From Pseudomonas wayambapalatensis (GTDB lineage Bacteria > Pseudomonadota > Gammaproteobacteria > Pseudomonadales > Pseudomonadaceae), in contig CP077096.1 in assembly GCA_014268975.2 (NCBI GenBank), positions 3,199,501 to 3,263,500 of the forward strand: 64,000 nucleotides of DNA. The letters run 5' to 3'. The position numbers were made by a program, and so were the translations under genes. Positions 7,801 through 16,565 of this stretch are shown here, one piece after another. The first letter of the stretch is position 1, and each line of letters opens with the position of its first letter. The notes beneath the pieces are model-generated. The model was not told the DNA's origin, did no database searches, and worked only from the letters and a program-made list of their open reading frames with translations.

Positions 7801-10800
7801 GGTGCGCAGGATGTCGTGACGCTCGACCACCTGCTGCAACGCTTGAGCAAATGCCTCGAACGCCGTGCGGTCGGTAAAGGCGAACAGCGCCTGTTGCTGA
7901 TAAGGGTCATGGCTGTCGCGCAGGTGGTGATAAAGCAGCCCCTGCTGCAATGGCGCCAAGGGGTAGATTTCCTGCACATTGCCTGCGCCACCCGGTATGC
8001 CCGCGACAATGGCGTCGATCTCGCCCTGGGTCAGCGAAGCCAGGCTGAGCAGCGCCGGTGTGATATGGGTGCAGTCAGCGGGTACGCGGTTATCCTCCAC
8101 CTGCGCGAGCAGAAGCTGGCTGGCGGCGGCCAGGCTTGCCAGGGTCGGCTGGCCGAACAGCACCTGCACGTCAGCCTGCAGGCCCTGCTGGCGCATGCGT
8201 TCGACCAGTTGCACCGCCAGCAACGAATGGCCACCTAACTCGAAGAAGTGGTCATGACGGCCAATGCGCTGCACGCCCAGCAGTTCGCTCCAGAGCGCAG
8301 CCAGGCGGACCTCCACGTCGCCGCGAGGCGCTTCATGGGCGCGACGTACCGATGCGGTTTCATCCAGCGCCGGCAAGGCGCGACGGTCGAGCTTGCCGTT
8401 GGCGGTCAACGGCCAGTGCTCGATGCGTTGGTAGCCGGCTGGCAGCAAGGCCACCGGCAGAAGCCCGCGCAGGTGCTCATGCAGGTCGCCGGGGGTAACC
8501 GCATCGCCAATGAACCAGGCTTGCAGTTGCCCATCGCGCAGCAGCACCACCGCTTCACGCACCTGCGGGTGGCGGGTCAGTGCAGCCTCGATTTCACCGA
8601 GTTCAACGCGTACACCGCGAATCTTCACCTGATCGTCATTGCGCCCCAGGTACTCCAGGGTGCCGTCGGCAAGCCAGCGCACGCGGTCGCCGGTTCGGTA
8701 CATCCGGGCACCGATCTCTTCACTGAACGGGTCGTCGAGGAAACGCTCGGCGGTCATCTGCGGGCGATTCAGGTAGCCGCGGGCGACCCCCAGGCCTGCT
8801 ACATAGAGTTCGCCCGGGATACCGACCGGCAATGGCTTGAGCTGCGCATCGAGCACATACAGCCGGGTATTGGCCACAGGCGTGCCGATATGCAGCGCAC
8901 CACCCGCCGTCACCCGCCCGGAGCTGGCGACCACCGTGGCTTCGGTAGGGCCGTAGTTGTTGATGACCGCATAGGCCCGCTCACGCGACAGGCTGCGCAG
9001 CCGATCCCCCCCCACCAGCAGGGTACGCAGGGTCGGGTGATCGTGCTGGGTGAACGCGTGTTCGGCCACCGGGGTTGGCAGGAAACTGACCTGCAGTGGC
9101 TGGGCACGCCACCAGCGCAGCAGGTTGTCGATATCTTCGCCACCGTCGCTGCTGGGCGCCAGGTGCAGCGTCGCCCCCGCACACAAGGCTGGCCAGACCT
9201 CCCAGGCCATGGCATCGAAACCAAAGCCAGCCAGGCTCGACGTGTGCCCGCCGACGCCCAGGTCAAAGGCCTCGCAATGCCAATCGACCAGGTTGGCCAG
9301 CATGCGGTGTTCGACCATCACCCCCTTGGGTTGGCCAGTGGAGCCTGAGGTGTAGATCACATAGACCAGGCTCTCGGGCCCAAGCCCCGCCACGCGAGGG
9401 TTGTCCACAATGGTCGTGGCTGCCGGGCAGGCGTCGAGTTCGATCAGCGGCAGCTCATGGCGCGGCAGACGCGCCAGTAGGTCCTGTTGTGTCAGCAGTA
9501 CCGCGGGCGCGCTGTCTTCAAGCAGATATGCGATGCGCTCGCGCGGATGCGCCGGGTCGATCGGTACGTAGGCTGCCCCCGCCTTGAGTATCGCCAGCAG
9601 GCCCACAAGGGTATCCAGGCCACGGCGGGCAACCACTGCCACGCGCTGCTCGGGCCTCACACCTCGTTCGATCAGACGCAGGGCCAGAGCATTTGCCCGC
9701 TGATTCAGCTCGCCGTAGCTCAGGCTGCGCCCTTCGTGCACAGCGGCAATGGCGTCGGGCATCAGCGCCGCGTGGGCCTCGATCCGGCGGTGCACGACCG
9801 GCTCGCCAACGGCGCGCCCCGTCGCATTCCACGCCTGCATCTGGCGATGCTCGGCAGGTGTCGGCAGGTCGAAATCGGCAACCGCCAACGCCGGTGTCGC
9901 CAAGCCTTGGTCGAGCACATGCAGCAGCCGCTGCGCCAACGCCTCGGCCTCCTCGCTTGCCAGCCAGGCGCGGTGATGCACCAGATGCAACCACGCCTTG
10001 TCATTATGGCGATTGCTGCGCAGGTGGATGGCCAAGGGCGTGGATTCGTGGCTGTTGGAGACCTTCACCGTGTGGGCGCTGGCCTCCCCGTAGCGGTAGT
10101 CGTGATCGTCCTGCTCGTAGGAGACCGACACCTCGAACAATTGCCCGCGTTCCTCGCGCAACAGGCCAAGCGCTCGGTTCAGCTCGCTCACGGCCAGTCG
10201 CTGATGGCGAAAATCCCGGCGCAGGGTATCGCGTATCGCAACCACCAGTTCGGCGAAGCTCAGTGTCGGGGCAAACGCCAGGGGCACCGCACTGACCTGC
10301 ACGAAGGTCCCCAGCGTGGCCTTGAAACGTGCACCGCCACGATTGAGCAGCGGCAGCCCCACCACCCAGTCCTCGCGTTGTGCGCTGCGGGAGAACAGCA
10401 CATGCAGTGCAGCCAGCAGGACATGGAACGCCGAGGCCTGGTGAGCCTCGGCCAGGCGCTTCATGCGCCCATGCAACGCATCGGGAAACGCCTGAACCCA
10501 GGTGCGCGAAGGTGCTTCATCGGTGGCTCGACGGTAATGGTGACGCGCTGCCAGCAGCGGCTCCGGCACACTGGCGAAGCGCTTGAGCCAATATGCGCGA
10601 TCGCGGGCCTGGCGCATCGAGCCCTGGTACTGGCGGTCTTCGTCGATGAAGTCGGCATAACCGACCTGGGCCCGTGGCGCCTCGCCACCCTCGAGCAGCG
10701 CGGTGTAATGCTCGCCCAGTGCCTTGAGCATCTGCCCGAAACCCCAGCCGTCGAGGATCAGGTGGTGGGCCTGGGTTGCCAGCCAATGACGTTCGGGGCC

Positions 10801-11184
10801 CAGGCGAATCAGGGCGAAACGCAGCAGTGCCGTGCCGTCGAAGCGATACCCCTGGCCCATTTGCGCCTGGATCAATGCCGTGGCCGCGGCTGCCGGGTCG
10901 GCTTCAGTCGACAGGTCCAGCACAGGCAACGCCAACGTGGCATGCTCGGCGAAGCGCTGCATCGGCAGGCCGTCGGCACCTGCACCTGGCAGCAGCTCGG
11001 TGCGCAACACCGGGTTGGCCGCCACCAGTTGCTGCAACGCGTGATGCAGGGTGTCCGGCCGCAGCTCGCCCGTGAGTTCGACATAGCCGCCGACGGTATA
11101 GAGCGGAGAATCGCCTTTGCTCAACTGGTCGAGCCAGATGTCCCGTTGAGCGCTGGTCAGGGGGTAGGTATCGGCGGCAGGCAT
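4837..11184 (-). CDS. Two-module lipopeptide NRPS (C-A-T-C-A-T), EtlA/XtlA-like initiating synthetase
   Basis: The 2115-residue protein (start at 11184) assembles two amino acids. Domains: condensation (about 1-440, HHLILDG near 140), adenylation (about 460-950, TSGSTGQPKG near 611), carrier (GGHSLL, Ser near 987), second condensation (about 1070-1490), second adenylation (TSGSTGMPKG near 1670), second carrier (Ser near 2057). It ends shortly after the last carrier, with no thioesterase. The starting condensation domain has no partner module before it, as in fatty-acyl-loading Cstart domains of Pseudomonas lipopeptides. My reading of the first A pocket is D-A-W-F-L-G-N-V-V-K, the known Leu code; the second reads about D-G-W-K-F-G-V-V-D-K, nearest to Glu/Gln-type codes. 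Split clusters such as entolysin and xantholysin start with a two-module Leu-Glu enzyme flanked by luxR and nodT genes, as here. Confidence 0.9.
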   Translation of the reverse strand: MPAADTYPLTSAQRDIWLDQLSKGDSPLYTVGGYVELTGELRPDTLHHALQQLVAANPVLRTELLPGAGADGLPMQRFAEHATLALPVLDLSTEADPAAAATALIQAQMGQGYRFDGTALLRFALIRLGPERHWLATQAHHLILDGWGFGQMLKALGEHYTALLEGGEAPRAQVGYADFIDEDRQYQGSMRQARDRAYWLKRFASVPEPLLAARHHYRRATDEAPSRTWVQAFPDALHGRMKRLAEAHQASAFHVLLAALHVLFSRSAQREDWVVGLPLLNRGGARFKATLGTFVQVSAVPLAFAPTLSFAELVVAIRDTLRRDFRHQRLAVSELNRALGLLREERGQLFEVSVSYEQDDHDYRYGEASAHTVKVSNSHESTPLAIHLRSNRHNDKAWLHLVHHRAWLASEEAEALAQRLLHVLDQGLATPALAVADFDLPTPAEHRQMQAWNATGRAVGEPVVHRRIEAHAALMPDAIAAVHEGRSLSYGELNQRANALALRLIERGVRPEQRVAVVARRGLDTLVGLLAILKAGAAYVPIDPAHPRERIAYLLEDSAPAVLLTQQDLLARLPRHELPLIELDACPAATTIVDNPRVAGLGPESLVYVIYTSGSTGQPKGVMVEHRMLANLVDWHCEAFDLGVGGHTSSLAGFGFDAMAWEVWPALCAGATLHLAPSSDGGEDIDNLLRWWRAQPLQVSFLPTPVAEHAFTQHDHPTLRTLLVGGDRLRSLSRERAYAVINNYGPTEATVVASSGRVTAGGALHIGTPVANTRLYVLDAQLKPLPVGIPGELYVAGLGVARGYLNRPQMTAERFLDDPFSEEIGARMYRTGDRVRWLADGTLEYLGRNDDQVKIRGVRVELGEIEAALTRHPQVREAVVLLRDGQLQAWFIGDAVTPGDLHEHLRGLLPVALLPAGYQRIEHWPLTANGKLDRRALPALDETASVRRAHEAPRGDVEVRLAALWSELLGVQRIGRHDHFFELGGHSLLAVQLVERMRQQGLQADVQVLFGQPTLASLAAASQLLLAQVEDNRVPADCTHITPALLSLASLTQGEIDAIVAGIPGGAGNVQEIYPLAPLQQGLLYHHLRDSHDPYQQQALFAFTDRTAFEAFAQALQQVVERHDILRTSLAWEGLEQPQQVVWRQAQLPVEVLRIGPGDTAQELSAHYSAAQRPLDLRHAPMMALAGAEDREHGRWLGLLRFHHLVNDAVSVQVLLGELRALMSDQGHALPAPVPYRNYVALSGAEVRQQGHEVFLRALLAGVEAPPTLPGIVEDQVQADALESLAHEVPLVLTEALRRLARQQDVGLASLFHLAWAQVLGALGGRDDVVFGSVLLGRMMAGEGADRALGMFINSLPLRVSLAARSVAQALADTHAGLAGLLGHEDAPLLLAQRCSGLPAGVPLFNSLINFRHGLAAEQSTLPGARLLEASEVHSHALVLSVDDQGEALHLSVRAPRALGAARVLAYLERTLEGLAEALEQGGSAPIEQLCSVPENELHRLLHDFNATEEPHELMHKTLPALFQAQVLRTPDAVALQTDEATLSYRELDEQANRLAHHLVALGVQPDTRVGVCIERGLSLLVGLLGVLKAGGAYVPLDPGYPDERLRYMVEDSTPLAVLVHGATRGLFDPLAVPLVDLDQGVWQAQPAQAPQVPTLTPSNLAYVMYTSGSTGMPKGVMIEHRGLGNLMHWGSTICPPRPGDALLQRAPFSFDGSVWELFWPLCAGLRLVLARPDGHRDPAYLVQLVQARQVTTIKFVPALLHQFLEQPGVERCTSLTDIFCGGGELTLTLAASLRQRLPQVRLHNVYGPTEATVDSTAWTLEPDQPLPSTPPPIGRAIANTRLYVLDAHDRPVPLGVAGELHIGGVGVARGYLGLPVLQAERFIDSPFVEGDRLYRTGDLVRYREEGELEFLGRNDFQVKLRGLRVELGEIEALLAGHPAVGQSVVLVRDERLVAYFTCREGQPAPALDTLRSHLLARLPEYMVPSAFVALADMPLSPNGKIDRKVLPEPGAESVISRVYTAPRNALEQTLAQIWSEVLKVEQVGRDDNFFELGGHSLLAVNLVARMRQAGLQADARTLFRQPTLAGLAASTGWDKPQVEIAATTIPGLKARRRI

Positions 11185-11598
11185 GGGCTGGGAGGGTCCT
11201 TCTCCGTTGATCGTCCGCGGATTCAAGCACCGCTTCCGTAACCTGTATGGCCCCGGAAACCCGGACAGTCGTCCGCGCATCCACGGTCGCTGATTTTTCT
11301 GTAGGAAATCAGCTACATATCAGCCCCTTCTATAGCCTACCCGCCGCGCCAGCCGTGGCAAACGTGGTGGCAACAGCGGCTTTCTGACGCCAATTTGCCG
11401 ACTAACACAGAAAGATCTGCCTTCAACCTGTCCGATTCATCCCCCCATTTTGTCCGAATCGATGCCATTTTCTGTCCCCGGTTTCCACTACAGACGCAGG
11501 CGCCGGGCCCGGGCTTGAATAGCGCACCCTCGACCGGCCAAGGCGTGAGCCCATTCGCCACCCGCCCGCGCAGTACCCGACTCAAGGATGAACAGGAC
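11185..11598. promoter_or_regulatory. Divergent control region between NRPS and luxR genes
   Basis: This 414-bp gap must hold the promoters of the NRPS (leftward) and the luxR-nodT unit (rightward). The only clear structure is an inverted repeat at 11289-11313, GCTGATTT and AAATCAGC separated by 9 bp, followed by another ATCAGC at 11319-11324. It could be a LuxR-type regulator site or an NRPS leader hairpin. I could not assign firm -10/-35 boxes. The sequence from 11395 on is open in frame with the luxR gene but does not look like protein. Confidence 0.4.
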
Positions 11599-12363
11599 AT
11601 GAAGCTGACCCGCAGCCTCGAACATCACCACGACGCGCGCCTCTACCTGCAACTGGGAGAACTGATCGCCAGCACCGGCGAGGTTCATTTTGCCGAGCGC
11701 ATGCTCCAATTGGTCGACAGCCTCGTGCCGATTCACCGGCTCGACCTGAGCGAGTGGACCCTGGATGCCCGACAGACCGGCGTCACCCGGGTCAAGGTGC
11801 TGGGCGGCGCAGGGCTGGCCCAGGAGTTTCCTCCGCCTGATCAGCCCAATCACCCGCTGTTGCAGAACATTCTGCAGATGAAGGATCCCCTGCTCATTCA
11901 GGTCAGGGCGCCGCATGTCACCGGCAACCCGCAACCCAGCGCGCACCAGTGCAACCTGGTGTCATGCAATGGCGACCGCCGTTGGGTCATCTGCTTCCAT
12001 CGCCCGCCCAGCCAGACAGCCTTTTCCCTCGGCGAACTGTCGCTGCTCAAGCGCCTCTCCGACACCCTGTTGCCCTTGCTCGAACACCATGCACAACACC
12101 CGGTGCACGGCCAGGGCGAAGGCGCGGCGATGCCCGATGCGTTGCGCCACGGCTTCGGCGAGCGCCTGGCCCAGGAAGCGGTGCAACTGTCGAGTCGCGA
12201 GCAGGAAGTCTGCCTGGGGCTGCTCACCGGCGGCACCGTGCCGGAAATGGCCCAACGCCTGAACGTGAAGAACAGCTCAGTGGAAACCTACCTCAAACGC
12301 GCCACCGCCAAGCTTGGCGTCAGTGGCCGCCACGGCCTGGCCAGATGGATGGCCGGTGCCTGA
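11599..12363 (+). CDS. LuxR-type transcriptional regulator of lipopeptide synthesis (no autoinducer domain)
   Basis: The 254-residue protein ends in a GerE/LuxR helix-turn-helix ([16 protein letters not shown] through [18 protein letters not shown], about residues 193-250). The N-terminal part shows no autoinducer-binding motif, as is usual for the LuxR regulators flanking Pseudomonas cyclic-lipopeptide genes. The start at 11599 has AAGGA ten bases upstream; a longer frame from 11395 lacks family-like sequence. It is divergent from the NRPS and 16 bp ahead of the nodT-like gene. By family knowledge it would activate the NRPS, and probably unlinked NRPS genes too. Confidence 0.85.
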   Translation: MKLTRSLEHHHDARLYLQLGELIASTGEVHFAERMLQLVDSLVPIHRLDLSEWTLDARQTGVTRVKVLGGAGLAQEFPPPDQPNHPLLQNILQMKDPLLIQVRAPHVTGNPQPSAHQCNLVSCNGDRRWVICFHRPPSQTAFSLGELSLLKRLSDTLLPLLEHHAQHPVHGQGEGAAMPDALRHGFGERLAQEAVQLSSREQEVCLGLLTGGTVPEMAQRLNVKNSSVETYLKRATAKLGVSGRHGLARWMAGA

Positions 12364-12379
12364 CCCCAGAGAACCCGCG

Positions 12380-13777
12380 ATGCCCAAATACTCTGCTGCC
12401 TTGTTGGCGGTGTTGCTGACCGGCTGCACCCTGGCCCCCGACTATCAACGCCCCGCCCTGCCTGTCGCCCCTGAATTCCCCTTGGGGGAGACCACCCAGG
12501 GCGACATGACGCACGGCCATCAGCACGACGACTGGCACGAAGTGTTCCAGGATCCGTTGCTACGCCAATTGATCGATAACGCATTGCTCAACAACCGCGA
12601 TCTGCGCGTCGCAGCGCTCAACGTCGAAGCCTATCGCGCGCAGTTTCGTATCCAGCGCTCGGAGTTGCTGCCCAAGGTCTCCGCCGACGCCAAGGGCCAG
12701 CGTCAGTACCTGCCGAGGCGCATGACCGGAACCGGTGAAGGCGCCATTACCCAGACCTACGCCGCCACGCTCGGGGTGAGCGCTTATGAGCTTGACCTGT
12801 TCGGCCGCCTGCGCAGCCTGAGCGACAAGGCCTTGCTGACCTACCTCGCCAGCGAACAGGCCCGACGCAGTGTGCAACTGGGGTTGGTGGCCAGCGTGGC
12901 CAGCAGCTACATGACCTGGCGTGCCGACCTGGAACTGCTCGAACTGTCACGCCAGACCCTGATCGCCGACCAGGAAAGCCTGCGCCTGACCCAAGGTCAG
13001 CGCCGCGCCGGCACTGCGTCGGCATTGCAGCAGATCCAGGCGCAGACCAGCGTCGACACCGCCCGTGCTGCAGTAGCGCGCTACCAGCGCCAGGTTGCCC
13101 AGGATATCAACCAGCTGACCCTGCTGGTCGGCGCGCCCCTCGATGAGCGCACGCCCAGCTTGCCGCTGGCCTCGCCACAGATCGTCGGTTTGCCAGCCGG
13201 CCTGCCCTCGGCACTGCTGCAGCGTCGCCCGGACATCCTCGAAGCCGAATACCAGTTGCGCGCCGCCAATGCCGACATCGGTGCTGCACGGGCGGCATTC
13301 TTCCCCAGTATCAGCCTGACCGCCAACGCTGGCAGCAGCAGTCGCGAGTTGTCCGGGCTGTTCGACGGCGGCACCGGAACCTGGTTGTTCCAGCCGCAGA
13401 TCAACCTGCCACTGTTCACCGCCGGCAGCCTGCGGGCCAGCCTGGACTATGCACGCCTGCAAAAGGAAATCGAGGTCGCCCGCTACGAGAAATCGATTCA
13501 GAGCGCGTTCCAGGAGGTGTCTGACGGTCTGGCCGCGCGCGCCACGTATGAGCGGCAACTGGTGGCCCAACGCGACCTGGTGGCCTCTACCCAGCGTTAC
13601 TACGACCTGGCCCGCAACCGCTACCGCATTGGCGTGGACAGCAGCCTGACCTTTCTCGACGCCCAGCGCTCGCTGTTCAGCGCTCAGCAGGGGTTGATCA
13701 ACGACCGGCTGGCGCAACTGCTGGCAGAGGTGAACCTCTATGCGGCGCTGGGCGGGGGCTGGAAAGACGCACAGTGA
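12380..13777 (+). CDS. NodT/OprM-family outer-membrane efflux lipoprotein
   Basis: The 465-residue protein starts with a lipoprotein signal (LLAVLLTGC at residues 8-16, lipidated Cys then TLAPDY), the TLAPDYQRP opening typical of NodT/OprM proteins, and two repeated TolC-like helical/strand halves. It forms the outer-membrane channel of a tripartite pump. It follows luxR by 16 bp and is probably co-transcribed. NodT-like genes stand next to the first NRPS gene in several Pseudomonas lipopeptide clusters, so a role in lipopeptide export is plausible. No MacA/MacB-type partner is present in the window; those would be with the rest of the cluster. Confidence 0.88.
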   Translation: MPKYSAALLAVLLTGCTLAPDYQRPALPVAPEFPLGETTQGDMTHGHQHDDWHEVFQDPLLRQLIDNALLNNRDLRVAALNVEAYRAQFRIQRSELLPKVSADAKGQRQYLPRRMTGTGEGAITQTYAATLGVSAYELDLFGRLRSLSDKALLTYLASEQARRSVQLGLVASVASSYMTWRADLELLELSRQTLIADQESLRLTQGQRRAGTASALQQIQAQTSVDTARAAVARYQRQVAQDINQLTLLVGAPLDERTPSLPLASPQIVGLPAGLPSALLQRRPDILEAEYQLRAANADIGAARAAFFPSISLTANAGSSSRELSGLFDGGTGTWLFQPQINLPLFTAGSLRASLDYARLQKEIEVARYEKSIQSAFQEVSDGLAARATYERQLVAQRDLVASTQRYYDLARNRYRIGVDSSLTFLDAQRSLFSAQQGLINDRLAQLLAEVNLYAALGGGWKDAQ

Positions 13778-13787
13778 AGGCCGGCAA

Positions 13788-13814
13788 TGGCAGGCCGTGC
13801 TTTGGCGCCTGCCA
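13788..13814. terminator. Hairpin between convergent nodT-like and LLM genes
   Basis: TGGCAGGC and GCCTGCCA form a perfect 8-bp stem with an 11-base loop between the two convergent genes. No T-tail follows, so the hairpin may act on either strand as a weak terminator or only as a 3' end structure. Confidence 0.4.
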
Positions 13815-13820
13815 CCCCGT

Positions 13821-14801
13821 TCAGTTCAGGTCGGCAAGGGCCTGCGCCGCATACGCGTGAGAGCGCAGGCGCGCCAACGGGTCATGGATCCGGCAATCGA
13901 TCATCAACTCATCGGCGCCAGTCTGTTCGATCAGTGCGCGCAACCCATCCCTCACCCGCTGCGGTCCACCGACTACGGTACAGGCCATCACCTGCTCCAG
14001 CACCGCTCGTTCATGGCCCGGCAAACCCTGGACATAACCTTCCTGCGGCAAGGGCAGCAGGCCATGACGTCCGACATGCAGATCGAGCATCCATTTGCGG
14101 TGCGAGCTGGCGAGGTAATCGGCTTCGGCATCGCTGGCTGCAGCGAACAGATTCATGCCCACCATGACGTAGGGCTTGGCCAGTTGCGCCGAGGGTTGGA
14201 AGTTCGCGCGGTAATGGGCGATGGCCTGCAACAGGTAGCGCGGGGCGAAATGAGAGGCGAAGGCATAAGGCAAGCCGAGCCGGGCCGCAAGGTCGGCACC
14301 GAACAGGCTGGAGCCCAATATCCACACCGGCACCTCGTGCTTGCCCGGCACCCCGCGCACCGATCGCTGGCCGTTGTCGGCCAGGTAGTCGCGCAGCTCG
14401 GCAATATCCTGGCCAAAGTCACGCTCAGGCGCGACGCCGCGCAACGCACGTACGGTCGGCCCGGAACTGCCTGGGGCACGTCCCAGCCCCAGGTCGATGC
14501 GCCCCGGATGCAAGGTATCAAGCGTACCGAACTGCTCGGCAACCACCAGCGGGGCATGATTGGGCAGCATGATGCCACCGGCACCCACGCGAATATGCCG
14601 CGTGGCATTGGCGATCTCGTTGATTACCAGCGCGGTGGCGGCAGAGCCGATGCCGGGCATGTCATGGTGTTCGGCGATCCAGTATCGAGCGTAACCGTGC
14701 TGCTCGACGTGACGTGCCAGTTGGCGGGATTCCTCGATCGCATCGGCCAGGGTCTTGCCCTCGCCGATCATGACCAGGTCCAGGACAGACAACGCAGTCA
14801 T
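13821..14801 (-). CDS. LLM-class flavin-dependent oxidoreductase (luciferase-like, YhbW-type)
   Basis: The 326-residue protein has the bacterial luciferase-like TIM-barrel pattern: an N-terminal LSVLDLVMIGEG strand, YARYWIAEHHDMPGIGSAA (the AEHH motif of the MsnO8/YhbW subgroup), RIRVGAGGIMLPNHAPL-like strand (here HIRVGAGGIML) and RIDLGLGRAPG. Members oxidise small organics using reduced FMN supplied by a partner reductase. The substrate is unknown. The start ATG at 14801 is the only one upstream of the first conserved strand. No reductase gene is adjacent; the nearest neighbour upstream is a LysR regulator on the same strand. Confidence 0.88.
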   Translation of the reverse strand: MTALSVLDLVMIGEGKTLADAIEESRQLARHVEQHGYARYWIAEHHDMPGIGSAATALVINEIANATRHIRVGAGGIMLPNHAPLVVAEQFGTLDTLHPGRIDLGLGRAPGSSGPTVRALRGVAPERDFGQDIAELRDYLADNGQRSVRGVPGKHEVPVWILGSSLFGADLAARLGLPYAFASHFAPRYLLQAIAHYRANFQPSAQLAKPYVMVGMNLFAAASDAEADYLASSHRKWMLDLHVGRHGLLPLPQEGYVQGLPGHERAVLEQVMACTVVGGPQRVRDGLRALIEQTGADELMIDCRIHDPLARLRSHAYAAQALADLN

Positions 14802-14905
14802 GGCGTCTCCATAAGTCGTGACGGGTATGACTGCACAGTGTCCCGGGCCACGCCTGAGCGATAAACCGCAAGGCGGGCCCTACACCCGGTCCCTCCATTC
14901 CCCAA

Positions 14906-15817
14906 TCAGTGTTCCCACGGCACTCCGTGCTCCCACCGGGCGACCAGCAGGTCGATGAAGCCTCGCACCCGCGGCGACAAGTGGCGCTTGCTGGGGTAGA
15001 CGATACGAATCGGGTCGGCCGGCGGCCGGAAACCTGCGAGCACTTCGACCAGCGTTCCGGCGCGCAAGTCGTTGCCGGTGATGTAGGTGGGTAGATGGAT
15101 AAGCCCGAAACCGGCGCGGGCGCCATCGAGCATGGCCTCGGAGCTGTCGATGTTCAAGCGCCCGGGCTCTTCGCACAGGTGCAGCCCTTCATCGGTGTGG
15201 AAACGCCAGGGGCTGGCCTTCTCGCCCGCCAGAAAAGCAATCTTGTCGTGCCCATAGAGGTCTGCCGGTACCTGGGGCACACCATGGCGCTGCAGGTACT
15301 CGGGCGCAGCGCAGGTGACGAACTGCTGCCACGCCACGGTACGCGTCAGCAGTTGCGAGTCCTCCTTGGGCGCACCGATGCGCACGGCAACGTCCACCCC
15401 CTCCTCCACCAGATCGACGAAACGGTCAGTGAAGCGAATATCGGCGCGCAGTTCCGGCCATTGCTTGAGGTAGACATCCAGGATCGGCAGCACGTGACGC
15501 TGGCCGAACGACAGCGGGGCCGTCAGGCGCAGGGTGCCTGTCGGTCGTCCGCGGCGCTGGGCCATGGTGGTCTCGACTTCGTCCAGGTCTTCGAGGATCT
15601 GCCGCCAGCGTTCGAACGCCACTTGGCCTTCATCGGTCAGGCTCAGTTTGCGCGTGGTGCGGTTGAGCAGGCGTACCGCCATGCGCGATTCGAGGCGTGC
15701 GATGCTCTTGCCCACCGCCGAGCGGGTCAGGCCCAGGCTCGCGGCGGCTGCAGTGAAGCTGCCGGCCTTCACGGCACTGACGAAGGCTGCGATGTCGCCG
15801 AAGCGGTTGGGTTCCAT
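14906..15817 (-). CDS. LysR-family transcriptional regulator (CrgA/PrtR-like subgroup)
   Basis: The 303-residue protein has an N-terminal winged helix-turn-helix (SFTAAAASLGLTRSAVGKSI, about residues 20-39) followed by [15 protein letters not shown] and a LysR substrate-binding domain with RFTDRFVDLVEEGVDVAVRIG, a signature of the large LTTR subgroup regulating small dehydrogenases and drug-modification genes. Usual family length. It lies 104 bp upstream of the LLM oxidoreductase on the same strand, so the two could be co-transcribed, or the regulator could act elsewhere. No divergent target gene is present, unlike many LysR regulators. Confidence 0.88.
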   Translation of the reverse strand: MEPNRFGDIAAFVSAVKAGSFTAAAASLGLTRSAVGKSIARLESRMAVRLLNRTTRKLSLTDEGQVAFERWRQILEDLDEVETTMAQRRGRPTGTLRLTAPLSFGQRHVLPILDVYLKQWPELRADIRFTDRFVDLVEEGVDVAVRIGAPKEDSQLLTRTVAWQQFVTCAAPEYLQRHGVPQVPADLYGHDKIAFLAGEKASPWRFHTDEGLHLCEEPGRLNIDSSEAMLDGARAGFGLIHLPTYITGNDLRAGTLVEVLAGFRPPADPIRIVYPSKRHLSPRVRGFIDLLVARWEHGVPWEH

Positions 15818-15845
15818 GGGACTGTTCCTGGATATCCGAGGCTCC

Positions 15846-16565
15846 CTAGGATGGGGGCAGATCCAGGTATTGCAAGGCCTTGATCGCCATCAAGTGCAAG
15901 GGATAGAACCCGTAGGCCCAGCGCCCTACAGGCACGATGGACGCCCCCTGGTAGGCCAGCATCCGCAAACCCAATGGCACCGCCATTGCAGCTGTGGCCA
16001 GCACCAGCAGGGAAAAAGGCTGCCAGGGATGTGCCCGCAACCAACTGTTGGTCAGGTTGGCGCCCATTGCCAACAGGCAGGGCACCAGCCATCCCGGCCA
16101 ACCTCGCGACCACAGCACCAGGCAGGCCGCCGGCAGCAATACCCCCGGCAAGCCGTACATCAGTCGATCACTGAAAACCAGCGCCAGCCCGGCACTACCG
16201 AGCCCGACAATGCGCGCAGCAGGCTGCGGGTGCCTCACCCCCCAGGCGACCAGCAGGCCAAGGGTCAGGGTGGGCATGACGTTGAGCGTATGCGAGCCAT
16301 TGTCCAGCCACCGGTACGGGCCTTCGGCAAGTATCGAGAAGGCCAGCATCCAGCTCAGGTAGCGAGCGTTGGCGGCGGTGTACAGCACGCCTGGCTGGCC
16401 GCGCGCGACATGACAGGCGATGACCAGGCAGAACAGTGGAAAGGCCAGTCGCCCGATCACGAACAACCCGTCGGCACTGGGCCACAGGTAGCGCAAATGA
16501 TCGGCGACCATGCTCAGGATCGCCGTCCACTTGACCAGGTCGAGCCCGCTCGAGCGGCCGTTCAG
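15846..16565 (-). CDS. TraX-family membrane protein with apparent CTG start
   Basis: The 239-residue reading (from CTG at 16565-16563) has seven to eight hydrophobic segments and the TraX layout: an N-terminal SGLDLVKWTAILSMVADHLR, then FVIGRLAFPLFCLVIA, and a YGFYPLHL stretch near the C-terminus. F-plasmid TraX acetylates pilin; chromosomal relatives are of unknown role. The first ATG, at 16511, would delete the conserved SGLDLVKW segment. No ATG, GTG or TTG occurs upstream in frame, but a CTG stands exactly where family members begin and overlaps the TGA of the upstream hydrolase gene as CTGA, imitating an ATGA coupling. Confidence 0.7.
   Translation of the reverse strand: MNGRSSGLDLVKWTAILSMVADHLRYLWPSADGLFVIGRLAFPLFCLVIACHVARGQPGVLYTAANARYLSWMLAFSILAEGPYRWLDNGSHTLNVMPTLTLGLLVAWGVRHPQPAARIVGLGSAGLALVFSDRLMYGLPGVLLPAACLVLWSRGWPGWLVPCLLAMGANLTNSWLRAHPWQPFSLLVLATAAMAVPLGLRMLAYQGASIVPVGRWAYGFYPLHLMAIKALQYLDLPPS

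Noticed and set aside
9487..11241. 584-codon open frame opposite the NRPS gene
   Set aside because: Shadow of the first condensation domain on the other strand, same composition bias.
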